From assembly GCF_011058165.1 (NCBI RefSeq), contig NZ_JAALEG010000016.1, positions 23,994 through 87,993 of the forward strand: a stretch of 64,000 nucleotides of DNA, read 5' to 3'. The position numbers were made by a program, and so were the translations under genes. The stretch comes from Rhodococcus aetherivorans (GTDB lineage: Bacteria > Actinomycetota > Actinomycetes > Mycobacteriales > Mycobacteriaceae). Shown here in pieces: positions 45,101-54,360 of the stretch. The stretch's first letter is position 1. Each line of letters starts with the position of its first letter. The notes beneath the pieces are model-generated. The model ran no database searches and was not told the origin of the DNA. It worked only from the letters and a program-made list of their open reading frames with translations.

Positions 45101-45768
45101 AACCGTACGACGAGCCGGTGCGGGTGTGGGATGCCACCTCCGCGGCGTGGGTCGACTTTCCCCATCCATTGCTGACCCCGCCGTCACGGTTCCTCGCCCA
45201 CAACGACTGGCTGCCCGCGGTGCTCGAATCGGTCCTGCTGGCGATGGCGCGGTCGCACGAGTCGCCGGTCATGCAGTCGATGCTTCCCTACCGGACGCTG
45301 CGCGCGATCTACGACGCCTCCCCGGAGAAGCCGGCCGGCGGCATCCTCGAGGTGTCCGCCAAGTCGATCCTCACGCAGTGGCTGCGGACCGGCGAGACCG
45401 GCACGGGATGGCAGTCCCAGGTCACCGACACCGGCCCGGACGTCTCGATCGACGCTCGCGCCGAGAACGCTGCGACATGGCTCGGCCGGGTGCGGGAGTT
45501 CACCGGGCTGCACTACATGGCAGCAGGGGAGGACGCGGCACCCGGTGGCGGGACCTTCTCGGCGATCACCGATCGCGTCACTGCGTCCCATACTCCGATA
45601 TTCCGGGACATCGCGCCGGACGTGTACTGGGCGACCGGTGAGCTGCTGAACCTGATCGAGGAGTGCAGGCACCGCGCCGAGCAGCCGGACCGGCCGGTGC
45701 ACGAGCCGGCGGCGTCCGCAACGTCGGCATCGCACGCGTTCGTGATTCCCGACGCGGGTCAGTTCTGA
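42199..45768 (+). CDS. Tubulin-like protein (Tubulin_2 family)
   Basis: 1189 residues from the ATG at 42199. The N-terminus RRFLVVGCGGSGAVTLAYMM is the glycine-rich nucleotide strand of the tubulin/FtsZ superfamily, and IVLVVSSMAGGAGASMALDV (about 172-191) is its version of the tubulin GGGTGSG loop. After ~400 residues the chain continues as a long helical region without recognised domains. Tubulin_2 proteins occur with vWA and GTPase genes in predicted conflict operons, and whether they polymerise is unknown. GTP binding is inferred from the motifs only. Gap of 45 bp from the vWA gene; the next gene starts 2 bp after its stop. Confidence 0.85.
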   Translation: MRRFLVVGCGGSGAVTLAYMMDQLRSDLAAAGVDRIPGGWQFVSIDVPTAPEAGPDGLGNVRDQGGYYFGSGPQGDSYGVLDNALSNQLAARGSLDEIATWAPRDPSAVTVPIGSGAGQYRALGRMITLSKAGGIRETLQYAWDQLFTVQTATEMGALNVPGGGSFEQEESPIVLVVSSMAGGAGASMALDVCRLLTLIPKLDPRLMGVFMVAPDIFDGLGRSATTGVRANALAMLGEIVASQLGSAREHDVEILRALGQQNGAGEKVPFARVFPVGRRVGVEGAPFGDGSQKAIYRGLARGLAGMMMSGAATRQFVQYDLTNGAGLSGQRDNIGWGGQWDNLPWGTYGFSSLSMGRDRYAEYSAQRLARSTVDRLLDGHRNPGNAASDDDQVNSILDSQWQTLLTTMGLPVVQADPRGAQVGISAWLTGVVLPQGDGLRMARQVTESELRGYLPSGSGLNASQWVPEIQRVLGARRQALTASAEVHALVHAYQWHRALADNIERTVAKAIADLGLPYATALVNRLTSHIKDQVRVGAEDLAKQAPTDITAQSADTAQALSALKGTIESDADIVDRVLASCSQNVYRQLYASLSGKVAEVAAALVPEILQPLLEALNDAQTSMRRARSKPASDVGLARLSTDQYGAWPADKADRVPKRFAEANNEVMLTPSADFMVQYRSDLPLAVASSGLGTPPFEESVKRAVVGVVTGLWQTIDGSKSPGEEHPVLERTSAWRTRAFPYDPGTREALIPSAARYDLHLRPAELLARARQFVGRTGESFDRFCRVSLREYIEDPTVPEYALEERRERLQAKFAEALSLARPLASVNQQALEALHPGQQVEYRYKFTSVPFLNLPVADSLEQVLQKNPMIDHETRSEFVRLLTEEDRLTRIDIFGSYPNYSPLAYDSVLTPAAKQWADSTPTQQESFWQWRRSRPLAASLPMHYSERRALTAGWFLGLVVGRLRLPSEPYDEPVRVWDATSAAWVDFPHPLLTPPSRFLAHNDWLPAVLESVLLAMARSHESPVMQSMLPYRTLRAIYDASPEKPAGGILEVSAKSILTQWLRTGETGTGWQSQVTDTGPDVSIDARAENAATWLGRVREFTGLHYMAAGEDAAPGGGTFSAITDRVTASHTPIFRDIAPDVYWATGELLNLIEECRHRAEQPDRPVHEPAASATSASHAFVIPDAGQF

Positions 45769-45769
45769 C

Positions 45770-48505
45770 ATGGCCGATTCGGTGAAGAGCGTTCTCACGG
45801 TGTTCCTTGCCTCCACCGGGCCGGCGCTCGGGGTGCGTGACGTCCTCCGCGACCTGTCCACGGCGGGCTTGGTCGCACCGTTCGTGTGGGTCGACGACGC
45901 CGGCGTCACGCCGGGTGGTGCCCGCATCCCAGCCGTCGAAACCGCCTGTGGTGCGGACACAACGGTGGTGCTGCAGGATGTGCTCGCGTCGCGTCGCGTC
46001 GATGTGGTGCGACTGTGCGTGATCGTGCCGGGAGCACGCGGCACCGATCCCGTTCGGGTCGAGTCGGAAAGGGCGCTCGCCGACCTCCTGTCGTCGAACT
46101 CGGGCGGAGCCCGCCTCGTTCGACTGCGGACGGTGCTGCGTCGTCCCGGCGACACCCCTTCCGACTCCGTCGCGGTCGCGCTCGCCGGTTGGCACAACCT
46201 GCTTGTCGCACCGGAGGATTCGCGGGGTCCGGGAATGGGCCACGAGTCCCTCACCGAAACCACCGATCCGGTCGATGTCGGCCGCCACGCAGCCCCGGTG
46301 ATCGCCGGAATCGTGGGTCTGTGGACGGATGCGGAGCATGCTCCGTTCGACGAGCAGCCGGTCCTGCCGGGAAGCACGCTGCGGGTGGTGCGGTCGTTCT
46401 ACCGCCGACTCGACACCTCGCGTGCCGAGCACGAGCTGCGCACGCACCTGCTCGACTTCGGCGGGCAGCTGCCGTTGCCCCGCGACGCTGGCACTGCCGT
46501 CGTGTACGCCGACGACGTTCCGGCTGCCACGCGAACGATGGCCCAGGCACTGTGGGTCAAGCACCGGCACCTGCTCCAGGGCGAGCGCGTGAGCGCACCC
46601 CCGGCCGACGCTCCGCGCCTGGTGAAATTCACCGACGCCCTGACGATGTTCTTCTCGTTCCTCGTCGCAGTGCTGCGCAACGCCCCGGCGCAGTGGGCCG
46701 CCCGGGTCGGTCACCGCGCCTCGGCCGCGGTCGCTTCGGCGGCACAGTCCACGCTGTTCGGGTCGGCGCAGGGCGCCAGGCGTGTGGTGGTCCGCGGTGT
46801 CGACGCGGACGGCCGCAGGGTCGGATGGTCCGAGTACGAGGCGGCGTCACGGCAGATCGGCGCAGCTCTCGACGGAGCGACGAACACGCCACAGTCCGCG
46901 GCGCCCGACCTCTCCTCGCTGTGGCGGGACTATGCTCGCGCCGCCCTCACGCTCGCCGACGCCGCCGAACGGTCACCGGGTCTGCCGACCATCCAGGTCG
47001 GCGCCCACCGAGCCGTGTTGCGTTCGGCGTCGGACATTGTGCCGGGACCGGACGACGAGTTCACCGACATCCCCGGCGTCGTCTCGGCGACGCTGAACGT
47101 CCACGCCGCCGAAGCCCCGGACCTCCTCGGCATCAGGGACTTCCAGGCAAGGCTGCGGGAGCTGGAACAGGATCCGACGATCGGGCTCGACGCGCGGAGA
47201 ACGAGCGCCGCGCTGGCGGGCTGGGTGGGCCGCATCCGCCGAAGCTTCGCGGTCACCTTCGGATCGATCCTCGCCGACGGGTTGTCGGCCGGTATCACCG
47301 AGGCAGGCATGTCGCTCGAGCGGCTCAACGCCGCCGAAGCGCCCCGCGATCTGGCCGAAGCGAGCGCCGATCAGCAGGCGCGCATGTTCCGCCAGGTGCG
47401 CATCGCCACGCTCGGTTTCCTCGCCGCCGCGATCGTCGCGGGCGTGCTGGCCTGGCAGGAGCTGATCTCGTGGTGGACCGGCGGGCCCGTCATCGCAGTG
47501 TGCGTGCTCGTCTGGGCGGGCGTCGTGGCCTGGATCTGCCAACGCACGCAGCAGTACCTCGAGCAGCTTCTCGTCGAACGCGAGGCGGCGTCGGCGGCGG
47601 CCGCAGCAGACCGGAGGAATCTCAGGTCCGCCCTCCGAGAGATCGAGAACCTCACTGCCGCGTATCGGCAGTTCCTGTCGTGGAATCGCGCACTCGGAGC
47701 GTTCCTGGCGAAGCCGCTCGGCGTCACCGACCACACCCATGCAGTCGGCCGCAGCATCGAATGGGGGATGCCCCGGCACAGCGCCGTCGGCATCGGTAGC
47801 CCCGAGCCCGCCCAGGTCGAGCGAGTCGCAGACGCGCTGCGGCAGGACATGTTCGGTGTCGGGTGGCTGACCGAAGCGTGGGACGCCGTCGTGGGTTCCG
47901 CAGGTTCCTCACTCGGTGCCGCAGGACTCGACATCGATCGCGACCCCACCCTGCTCGCCGCGAAGGCTGGAGCCGGGTCCGGCTCTCCGCTCGACGAGTG
48001 GTCCCTTCGATTCCACCGCGGCGAACGTCAGGCGAGCGGTGCGGCACTGATGTGGGAGCGGGCACTCGGCGAGCTGTCCGGGCCGCGTGGCGACTTGGCA
48101 CGCGAGCTGCTCGCCACCATCGAACATCGCGCCGACGGGGCCGTGCGTCGCTACGGCATCGACGAGTTCCTGGCCGGCGTCGGACAACCCGCGGCCGAGG
48201 GGTTCTTCGACCCTGCCGTCTTCACCGATACCGCGGCGATGCGCGGCCTCACCACCGTCGCGGAGACGGCGTCGACACGTACCCCCGCCGGCTGCGGGCT
48301 TGTCGCGGTCACCACCCAGTACACGGAAGGAATCGCCGCGGAGGATCTGCGGACCATGCCGTCGGACGGTCACCCCGCAGCACCGGTCGACATTCCGCAG
48401 GTGCCCGACCTCGAGCTGCGACCGGCCGAACCGACGCACGACCGTGCGGACCGTCCGGCCCCTGCGCCGTTCGTTGCGCCCGTCGCCGACGGCATCAACT
48501 TCTGA
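45770..48505 (+). CDS. Two-TM coiled-coil protein of the tubulin/GTPase operon
   Basis: 911 residues from the ATG at 45770, 1 bp after the previous stop. Residues 1-200 look like an alpha/beta domain (VKSVLTVFLASTGPALGVRD; VVRLCVIVPGARGTDPV). The middle is Ala/Arg-rich helix. Two transmembrane helices lie at about 543-562 and 571-590, followed by a short coiled coil (YLEQLLVEREAASAAAAADR) and a helical C-terminus with a Pro-rich tail. Both ends are probably cytosolic. No catalytic motif found. It may tether the tubulin-like and GTPase proteins to the membrane. Confidence 0.75.
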   Translation: MADSVKSVLTVFLASTGPALGVRDVLRDLSTAGLVAPFVWVDDAGVTPGGARIPAVETACGADTTVVLQDVLASRRVDVVRLCVIVPGARGTDPVRVESERALADLLSSNSGGARLVRLRTVLRRPGDTPSDSVAVALAGWHNLLVAPEDSRGPGMGHESLTETTDPVDVGRHAAPVIAGIVGLWTDAEHAPFDEQPVLPGSTLRVVRSFYRRLDTSRAEHELRTHLLDFGGQLPLPRDAGTAVVYADDVPAATRTMAQALWVKHRHLLQGERVSAPPADAPRLVKFTDALTMFFSFLVAVLRNAPAQWAARVGHRASAAVASAAQSTLFGSAQGARRVVVRGVDADGRRVGWSEYEAASRQIGAALDGATNTPQSAAPDLSSLWRDYARAALTLADAAERSPGLPTIQVGAHRAVLRSASDIVPGPDDEFTDIPGVVSATLNVHAAEAPDLLGIRDFQARLRELEQDPTIGLDARRTSAALAGWVGRIRRSFAVTFGSILADGLSAGITEAGMSLERLNAAEAPRDLAEASADQQARMFRQVRIATLGFLAAAIVAGVLAWQELISWWTGGPVIAVCVLVWAGVVAWICQRTQQYLEQLLVEREAASAAAAADRRNLRSALREIENLTAAYRQFLSWNRALGAFLAKPLGVTDHTHAVGRSIEWGMPRHSAVGIGSPEPAQVERVADALRQDMFGVGWLTEAWDAVVGSAGSSLGAAGLDIDRDPTLLAAKAGAGSGSPLDEWSLRFHRGERQASGAALMWERALGELSGPRGDLARELLATIEHRADGAVRRYGIDEFLAGVGQPAAEGFFDPAVFTDTAAMRGLTTVAETASTRTPAGCGLVAVTTQYTEGIAAEDLRTMPSDGHPAAPVDIPQVPDLELRPAEPTHDRADRPAPAPFVAPVADGINF

Positions 48506-48519
48506 GAGCGAGTGGAACA

Positions 48520-50535
48520 ATGCCCGACGTTGTCTTCGAGGCTCTGCAGCTGTGGCGGCAACAGCAGATCGACGACGGCCGTCTTCGTCCCGGCCTGCTC
48601 AAGGACACGCATCTGCAGCAGATCATCCGGTCCGATCGGCGCACTGCCGAGGAGATCGAACCGATGCTGCCACGCCAGGCGAAACCACTGGTCGACGGAA
48701 TCGTCCACGTGGTGACGTCGGCCCAGCCCGGTGAGTTCGTCACCGAGGCGTCGCCGACGGCGGAGGCGCCGGCGCCCGAACCGCCGGTTCCGCCGGCGCC
48801 GGTTCCCGGAAGCGAGCACCTGGTCGACCTGCGCACCGAGGACTTCTGCGAGTTCCTGCACGGGGAGTCCGATCAGGAGGTCGGGGCGATCACCATCACG
48901 GCCGAACCGGGCGGCGGGCACCTGCTCGAATGGTCCCCGCTGCCGGAGCGGTCCGGACAGACGGTGCTGTACCGCGTCGTCGCCGGTGAGACGCACCGTC
49001 CCTACAAGCCGGAGGCCGGGCGACTGGTCGGCGTCACCCGCGGAACCCTCCTCGTGGACACCGCAGCTCCGGCCGCCGCGGTGCGGCACCTCCAGGTGTG
49101 GGCGCACGCCGGACGCGACCAGCACGACGCGGTGCGGCGCCAGCCCGTGCTCATCGCCGAGGGACATGTCCTCAGTCCGGTCGCCGACTTCGTGGTCGTC
49201 GAGGACGATGGCGCCGTGATCGGCCAGTGGTCGGTGTGGCCGGGGGTCACCCGCGTGCGGGTACTGCGCATCCCGCTCGACGGCCGAACCCCCGTGACCA
49301 ACGACCCACGGCACCGCATCCTGGCCGACCAACCCAATCTCGGCGGATTCGTCGACCGCGACCCCCAACGGGGGCATCGCTACCTCTACCGCGCGATCTG
49401 CGAAGTCGACGTCGACGGGCACACCAGACTCTCCCCGGCAGCACAGGCGGAAGTCCTCGTGTCCGCGGTGCTCGAGCCCGTCACCGACCTGCACGTCGCC
49501 ACCCACGGCGACAGCGACGACCTGCACTTCGACCTCGGCTGGACCCCACCGGACATCGGCACCGTGGTGATGTATCGAACGGAGACCGCGCCGCGGCCGG
49601 GCATCGACCGGACGCTGCTCGCGGCGGGCGCACTCGACGTCTCCGGTGGGCTGCCGACCTCCGCACGACTGGTCCATCCGGTGACCGTCGGAGGCGACGG
49701 CGAACACCGGATGAGCAACGTCTCCTGGCCGCGCGGCTGGGTACGGGCCTACTTCACGCCCGTCACCGTCCTCGACGGAGACGTGCAGGTAGGGTGCACG
49801 GTCATCGCGACCAGGCCGCTGCCCGCGCCGCGAGAAGTGCGGATCGTCGAGCGCTGTACCGAGCAGGTGCTCACCTTCCCGTGGCCGGAGGGCGCGGCAT
49901 CGGTGTCGGTGTACGTGAGCTCGCCACAGGTTCCGGCCGAGCATGCGATCGAACAGCGCCCCTTCGCGGAGATCTCCCGAGCGGCGTACGAACGCGACGG
50001 CGGCCTGCACCTGTCGAACCCGCTGCCCGAGCAGGGATGTGCCGTCCACGTGGTCGCCGTCGCCTACACGGCCGGCGAGCGTATCGCGGGCATCCCCGCC
50101 ACCGTCGACTACCCGGGTCTGTTGCGGATCGAGTACACGACCGAGACTCGCCGGACCGCCGGCGGTGGCGTCGCGCTCGCCGTGCGCCTCGCCTCACAGG
50201 TCGAACTCCCGACGGCCCCACCGTTCGTCGTGGTGCACAACCAGACCCGGCTGCCGCTCAGCGCTCGGGACGGCCGGCCGCTGGAGGTCCGTGGGGACGA
50301 GCGAACCCAGCCCGGCGCCCGGAGCTTCCATCCGCGCGGCCTGCATCGCGAATGGAGCCAGCCGTGGACCGTCGACGTGTCGGACCTGACCGGGTACGTG
50401 CGGGTCTTCGCCGACGTGCGGCCCGAGCAGAGCCGCACCATCGCGCTGATCGATCCACCGATCGAACACATCCGGCTCGATCTCATCGGCGATCACCTCA
50501 TCGGTGACGACGTGCCGCGCGAAGACGCGCGATGA
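48520..50535 (+). CDS. Beta-rich multi-domain protein of the tubulin/GTPase operon
   Basis: 671 residues from the ATG at 48520, 14 bp after the previous stop. An N-terminal helical domain (1-75) is followed by a Pro/Ala linker (80-100) and a string of beta domains that look like fibronectin type III repeats: repeated blocks LxWxP..xxxxVLYR (GGHLLEWSPLPERSGQTVLY; DLGWTPPDIGTVVMYRTE). No signal peptide, so probably cytosolic, acting as scaffold or partner. Its stop overlaps the GAP1 gene start (ATGA). No enzyme motif seen. Confidence 0.75.
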   Translation: MPDVVFEALQLWRQQQIDDGRLRPGLLKDTHLQQIIRSDRRTAEEIEPMLPRQAKPLVDGIVHVVTSAQPGEFVTEASPTAEAPAPEPPVPPAPVPGSEHLVDLRTEDFCEFLHGESDQEVGAITITAEPGGGHLLEWSPLPERSGQTVLYRVVAGETHRPYKPEAGRLVGVTRGTLLVDTAAPAAAVRHLQVWAHAGRDQHDAVRRQPVLIAEGHVLSPVADFVVVEDDGAVIGQWSVWPGVTRVRVLRIPLDGRTPVTNDPRHRILADQPNLGGFVDRDPQRGHRYLYRAICEVDVDGHTRLSPAAQAEVLVSAVLEPVTDLHVATHGDSDDLHFDLGWTPPDIGTVVMYRTETAPRPGIDRTLLAAGALDVSGGLPTSARLVHPVTVGGDGEHRMSNVSWPRGWVRAYFTPVTVLDGDVQVGCTVIATRPLPAPREVRIVERCTEQVLTFPWPEGAASVSVYVSSPQVPAEHAIEQRPFAEISRAAYERDGGLHLSNPLPEQGCAVHVVAVAYTAGERIAGIPATVDYPGLLRIEYTTETRRTAGGGVALAVRLASQVELPTAPPFVVVHNQTRLPLSARDGRPLEVRGDERTQPGARSFHPRGLHREWSQPWTVDVSDLTGYVRVFADVRPEQSRTIALIDPPIEHIRLDLIGDHLIGDDVPREDAR

Positions 50536-53297
50536 CCGCTCGGAGGCACAAGACCGAATCGCCACGGTTCGGTCAGCTCAGCTACACCTCGTTCGACCGG
50601 CCCGGCACCGGATCCGGCGGCGGCTGGCAGGTCAAGGAGGTGTCCGGCGACCTCGACGCCGACGAACAGGAACTGCTCCGCGCGGGAGTCGTATCCCGGT
50701 TCGATTCCCCGCAGCCGATGCCCCGATTTCCGACCGTCGAGGACATCGCCCGCCGGCCGCGGCGGCTCATGTACGCCCGCCTCCGTGACGCGGCCGGATG
50801 CTATTGGCACACCGTGCCCGCCGGCTCGGACGCCTCCGGCCGCCCCGGGAATGTCTTCGCCCACGCCGTGCTCGAACGCGGTGCGGAGCCCGGCGACGGG
50901 GTGCGTCCGATCGAGTGCTGGCGGTCCACGGACTGGCTGGTCCCGTACGGCGCCGACGAGGTCGCCAAGGCAGCCCTGCCGGCCACGGCACCCGGACCCG
51001 GGGGGATCGTCGATCGCGACGCCGCACTCGGATTCCTGCTCGATCCGGGAACCTGGCGGATCGGTGTCTTCAGCGTCCTCCTCGACGCGGTGGCGCGGTC
51101 CCTGCGCGGCGGCCCGGCGGTGGTGCTCGGATGCAAGGATCCCGACACCGCCGCGCTCTGGATCGGGGCCGTCTCGCACTTCATGTCGCCGGGCACCGCC
51201 CGCCGCTTCGGGTGGTCCACTTTCGACCGTCTGCACTCCGTCGACGACGCCGTGGCAGGCGGCGCGAACCTGGTGACCGTTCCGCTTTCGGACCTGCCCG
51301 GAGACAGTCCCGGCTGCACTGTCTTCGGCGAGAACGAGACTCCCGAACTGGGGGAGCTCGACGGTGAGCCGCACTCCGTCGCGAACGGCGATCTCGTTCC
51401 GGTGACGTACTGGTCGGTGCTCGCGCAGACGGTTCTGCTCGACGTCGAGACCGCGCATCGAGCGCTCGCGCGTCAGGACGCGATCGCGGCCGGTGTGGGT
51501 GATCGCGACCTGACCGAGGCGTGGCCGCTGGCGATGGCCGTCGTCGCCGACCCCGGCCTGCACGACGCACTGGACGAGGCCGCCTCGGTCGTACTCGCGG
51601 AGTCCCCGATGGAGGCCGCCACCGCACCCGATCTCGCGCACGTGATCGTCGGAATCGTGGACGAGCGACTGGGTGCGACCACACAGCAGGCGGAGGAAGC
51701 ACTCGCCCGCTGGCAGGTTGACAACGCCGTCACGCCCGCGGTCCGGCAGCTCGCCGGCACCGTGTTCGCCTTCCGCGCGCTCGGTGACGGCCACTGGGTA
51801 CGTCGGGCGGGACCCGAGCAGTTCGCTGTCGTCGAGTCGTGTGCTCGAACCGAGGACCTGCAGGCCGAGGCCGATGCGATACTTGGCGATCTGCGCTTGC
51901 GCGCACGAGGCGGCGGAAATCTGCGCGATGTCGCGTTCGACGCCCTCAAGACGATCGACCTGCTCGTGCGTGCCGACCTCCTCCGCGATCGCGGCGTCGA
52001 CGTGGCCTTCGAGGTGCTCGAGCGGGCGGTGATCCCGACCCTGTGCGATCGGGTCGACGGAGCCGCGTTCGTCGCGGAACTCGGGCCGGTCTCTGCGTCG
52101 ACGCGCGTGAGATTTCTGCAGCCCGCTCTGACCGCCCATCCCGTGTTCGCCGGGCGCCCGCTCGGCTCCCGGCTTGCACCTCCCGTACTCGAATGGCTCG
52201 TCGACGGACTGTTGGACGTACCAGACCTCGACGAGCTCGCCTCCGACCCGCAGCGCATCACCGAGCCCGAATGTGTGCTGATCGCCGACGGCGTCTTCGC
52301 CCTCACGGAACAAGAATTCGATCGAGCACGAATACGGAGCGAGCTGGTGCCGGTCGCGTTGTGGAGGGCACTCCACGAAGCGCGGGAGGGCGGCTGGGCG
52401 CCGAGCGATGTTCCGGCGCTGGTCGCCGGGCACGGCTGGACGGCGGAGCAATGGTGCCGACTCGTCGGCGCGTTTCCCGAGGCCGTTGCGCCCCGTTTCC
52501 TGCAGGACGTGGTCGTCCGCGAACCGTGGGGACCGGAGCTCGAGACGCTCGTCCGCCATCTGGCCGAGCCCGGCGCTCGCGAGGAAGCGTCGAGGTGGGC
52601 GGCCGATCCGTACCTGGACGACCTCGCGGTGTCGTGGGCGCTGATCCGGAACGAGGAGCGCTGGGCTGCGATCAGCGGACCGGCACTGCGCCGGGCACTC
52701 GACGTGCATGTGTTACCCGTCCTGGAGGACTACGCGGAAGGCTACGAAGCGGACCTTCCCACGGATCTGCTCGCCCGGCTCGCGATCTTCACTGTCGCGC
52801 TGCGGGGGCAGACCCCACCCCAATCGGGCCTCCCGGTGCCGGACCTTCCGGCCCGGCACCGGGAGGCGCTCGTCCGAGCGGTGGACGAGGACGCACGGTT
52901 CGTCGTCGATGCGCTGGCCTCCCTGGTGGAATCCGGTGCGCTCGACGCCTATTGGCTGATGGCACACGCGGTGTTCACGTCTCCGTCGGCGCCGCGGGTG
53001 CGGTCCGTGCTGGATCAGCGCGACGTTCTGGCACGGTTCGAGGTCGGATCGGGTGGTGTGCGGCGTTCCCTTCTGGACGAGGTGGCGTCGACGGTGATGA
53101 AACGGCCGGACTACCGCGGCCCGCTGGGGGTGCACGGTCTGATGGACGCGATCCGCGAGGAGCTACATCTGCGGGGACACCGCGACGTCGCCTACGCGTG
53201 CGACGTGTACGCCGGGTTCGTCCGGAGGTGGCTCGACGAGCGCCGAGCCGACGCGGATCGATCGTCGCCGGGCCGGGCGACGCCGAGGCGGGTGTGA
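50532..53297 (+). CDS. GAP1-type GTPase-associated protein
   Basis: 921 residues from the ATG at 50532. The N-terminal ~140 residues (FGQLSYTSFDRPGTGSGGGW; RRLMYARLRDAAGCYWHTVP; SGRPGNVFAHAVLE) match the GAP1-N2 domain, followed by middle (GAP1-M-like) and helical C-terminal (GAP1-C-like) regions. These domains were defined as obligate genomic partners of TRAFAC/DO-GTPases in predicted prokaryotic conflict systems. The likely role is regulation of, or action downstream of, the GTPase encoded at 54357. No transmembrane segment. Coupled to the beta-rich gene by a 4-bp overlap. Confidence 0.8.
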   Translation: MTARRHKTESPRFGQLSYTSFDRPGTGSGGGWQVKEVSGDLDADEQELLRAGVVSRFDSPQPMPRFPTVEDIARRPRRLMYARLRDAAGCYWHTVPAGSDASGRPGNVFAHAVLERGAEPGDGVRPIECWRSTDWLVPYGADEVAKAALPATAPGPGGIVDRDAALGFLLDPGTWRIGVFSVLLDAVARSLRGGPAVVLGCKDPDTAALWIGAVSHFMSPGTARRFGWSTFDRLHSVDDAVAGGANLVTVPLSDLPGDSPGCTVFGENETPELGELDGEPHSVANGDLVPVTYWSVLAQTVLLDVETAHRALARQDAIAAGVGDRDLTEAWPLAMAVVADPGLHDALDEAASVVLAESPMEAATAPDLAHVIVGIVDERLGATTQQAEEALARWQVDNAVTPAVRQLAGTVFAFRALGDGHWVRRAGPEQFAVVESCARTEDLQAEADAILGDLRLRARGGGNLRDVAFDALKTIDLLVRADLLRDRGVDVAFEVLERAVIPTLCDRVDGAAFVAELGPVSASTRVRFLQPALTAHPVFAGRPLGSRLAPPVLEWLVDGLLDVPDLDELASDPQRITEPECVLIADGVFALTEQEFDRARIRSELVPVALWRALHEAREGGWAPSDVPALVAGHGWTAEQWCRLVGAFPEAVAPRFLQDVVVREPWGPELETLVRHLAEPGAREEASRWAADPYLDDLAVSWALIRNEERWAAISGPALRRALDVHVLPVLEDYAEGYEADLPTDLLARLAIFTVALRGQTPPQSGLPVPDLPARHREALVRAVDEDARFVVDALASLVESGALDAYWLMAHAVFTSPSAPRVRSVLDQRDVLARFEVGSGGVRRSLLDEVASTVMKRPDYRGPLGVHGLMDAIREELHLRGHRDVAYACDVYAGFVRRWLDERRADADRSSPGRATPRRV

Positions 53298-53343
53298 GGA
53301 CAGTGCAGATGTGCAGTGCGTGGACACGGGGAGGACAAGACTG

Positions 53344-54360
53344 ATGCCCGGATATGTGCTCGACGGGGCAGGGGTGGTGGACCTGCCGCACCAGCCGCTG
53401 GCCGTGACGGTCGATGCGACCACCGTGACGGTTCAGGTGCAGGCGATGACGCCTGAGGGCGCCCCGGAGGCGTCCGCGCTCTACCCGAAGCCCGGCTTCC
53501 TTGTGCTGCCCCGAGTCACCCACGAGATCGTCGTGGCCGCTCGCCCCGGGGGCGGCGCAGTGGTGTTTCCCCAGGGAACCGTGCTGCAGGCCACCATCGG
53601 GGTGGACAGTAGCCGCAGCGCCGACCCGGATCGGGCCGAGCTGACACCGCTGGACGTGTCGGGTCTTCACCACGTCGAGCTTGCGACGATCGCCCCCGCG
53701 GGGGAGCGTCTCGCGGTCACGGCCCGCAAGACGGTGGTCGACGTCCCGCTCAGCGATCTCGGCGCCCGCGCGCGGTCCGCGGCACGCGGCGCCCTCGGCG
53801 TGGACCGGCTGCCCGAGGCGCGCCGGCTGCGCGTCGAGGTGGATATCGATACTACGATGTCGATGCTGCCGCTCATCGAGGACGGCAGTGTTCGCGCGGC
53901 GGTGGACGTGCTCACCGGTATCACGGCGGTGATCGGAATCCGAGAAGAATTGCAGGTCAATCTGATCGGCCGATCCTCCAGGTCGCTGCCCGTCGTCGAG
54001 CTGCGGCACGTCGCCGACCAGGTCCAGGCGCAACTGGACGCCGCGCCACTGGGAGTGGGGTTCCGCTCCGCGGAGATCGACCGGTCGAGTTACAACACCC
54101 CCACGCTGGTATTCACCGTGACCGACGCACTACCCGCCGATCACACCGGCACGGGTGTGCCGGGTGTGCGACGGCGGCCCGTGATCCTGTGTGCAGACAC
54201 CTCGGCTGCGGCGGGCCTCGGCACCGCCGTGCCGCCCACCTGCGAAACGGCAGGCACGGATTCCGACTGGCTCTCCAGCCCGGAGAAATTGTTCGCAACG
54301 GTGACGTCGCTCGTGGCAGGACTGTCGGCGACACCGGAATCGGAAGGTGCGCGGCGATGA
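53344..54360 (+). CDS. vWA-like domain protein of the tubulin/GTPase operon
   Basis: 338 residues from the ATG at 53344, with GGAGG upstream. The N-terminal ~130 residues are beta-rich (VVDLPHQPLAVTVDATTVTV). The C-terminal half looks like a vWA fold: RLRVEVDIDTTMSMLPLIED carries a MIDAS-like D-x-T-x-S (Asp169, Thr171, Ser173), and the later TLVFTVTDALP strand fits the third MIDAS position. It is cytosolic, unlike the secreted vWA protein at 39409. Overlaps the GTPase start by 4 bp, suggesting a direct partner of the GTPase. Confidence 0.7.
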   Translation: MPGYVLDGAGVVDLPHQPLAVTVDATTVTVQVQAMTPEGAPEASALYPKPGFLVLPRVTHEIVVAARPGGGAVVFPQGTVLQATIGVDSSRSADPDRAELTPLDVSGLHHVELATIAPAGERLAVTARKTVVDVPLSDLGARARSAARGALGVDRLPEARRLRVEVDIDTTMSMLPLIEDGSVRAAVDVLTGITAVIGIREELQVNLIGRSSRSLPVVELRHVADQVQAQLDAAPLGVGFRSAEIDRSSYNTPTLVFTVTDALPADHTGTGVPGVRRRPVILCADTSAAAGLGTAVPPTCETAGTDSDWLSSPEKLFATVTSLVAGLSATPESEGARR

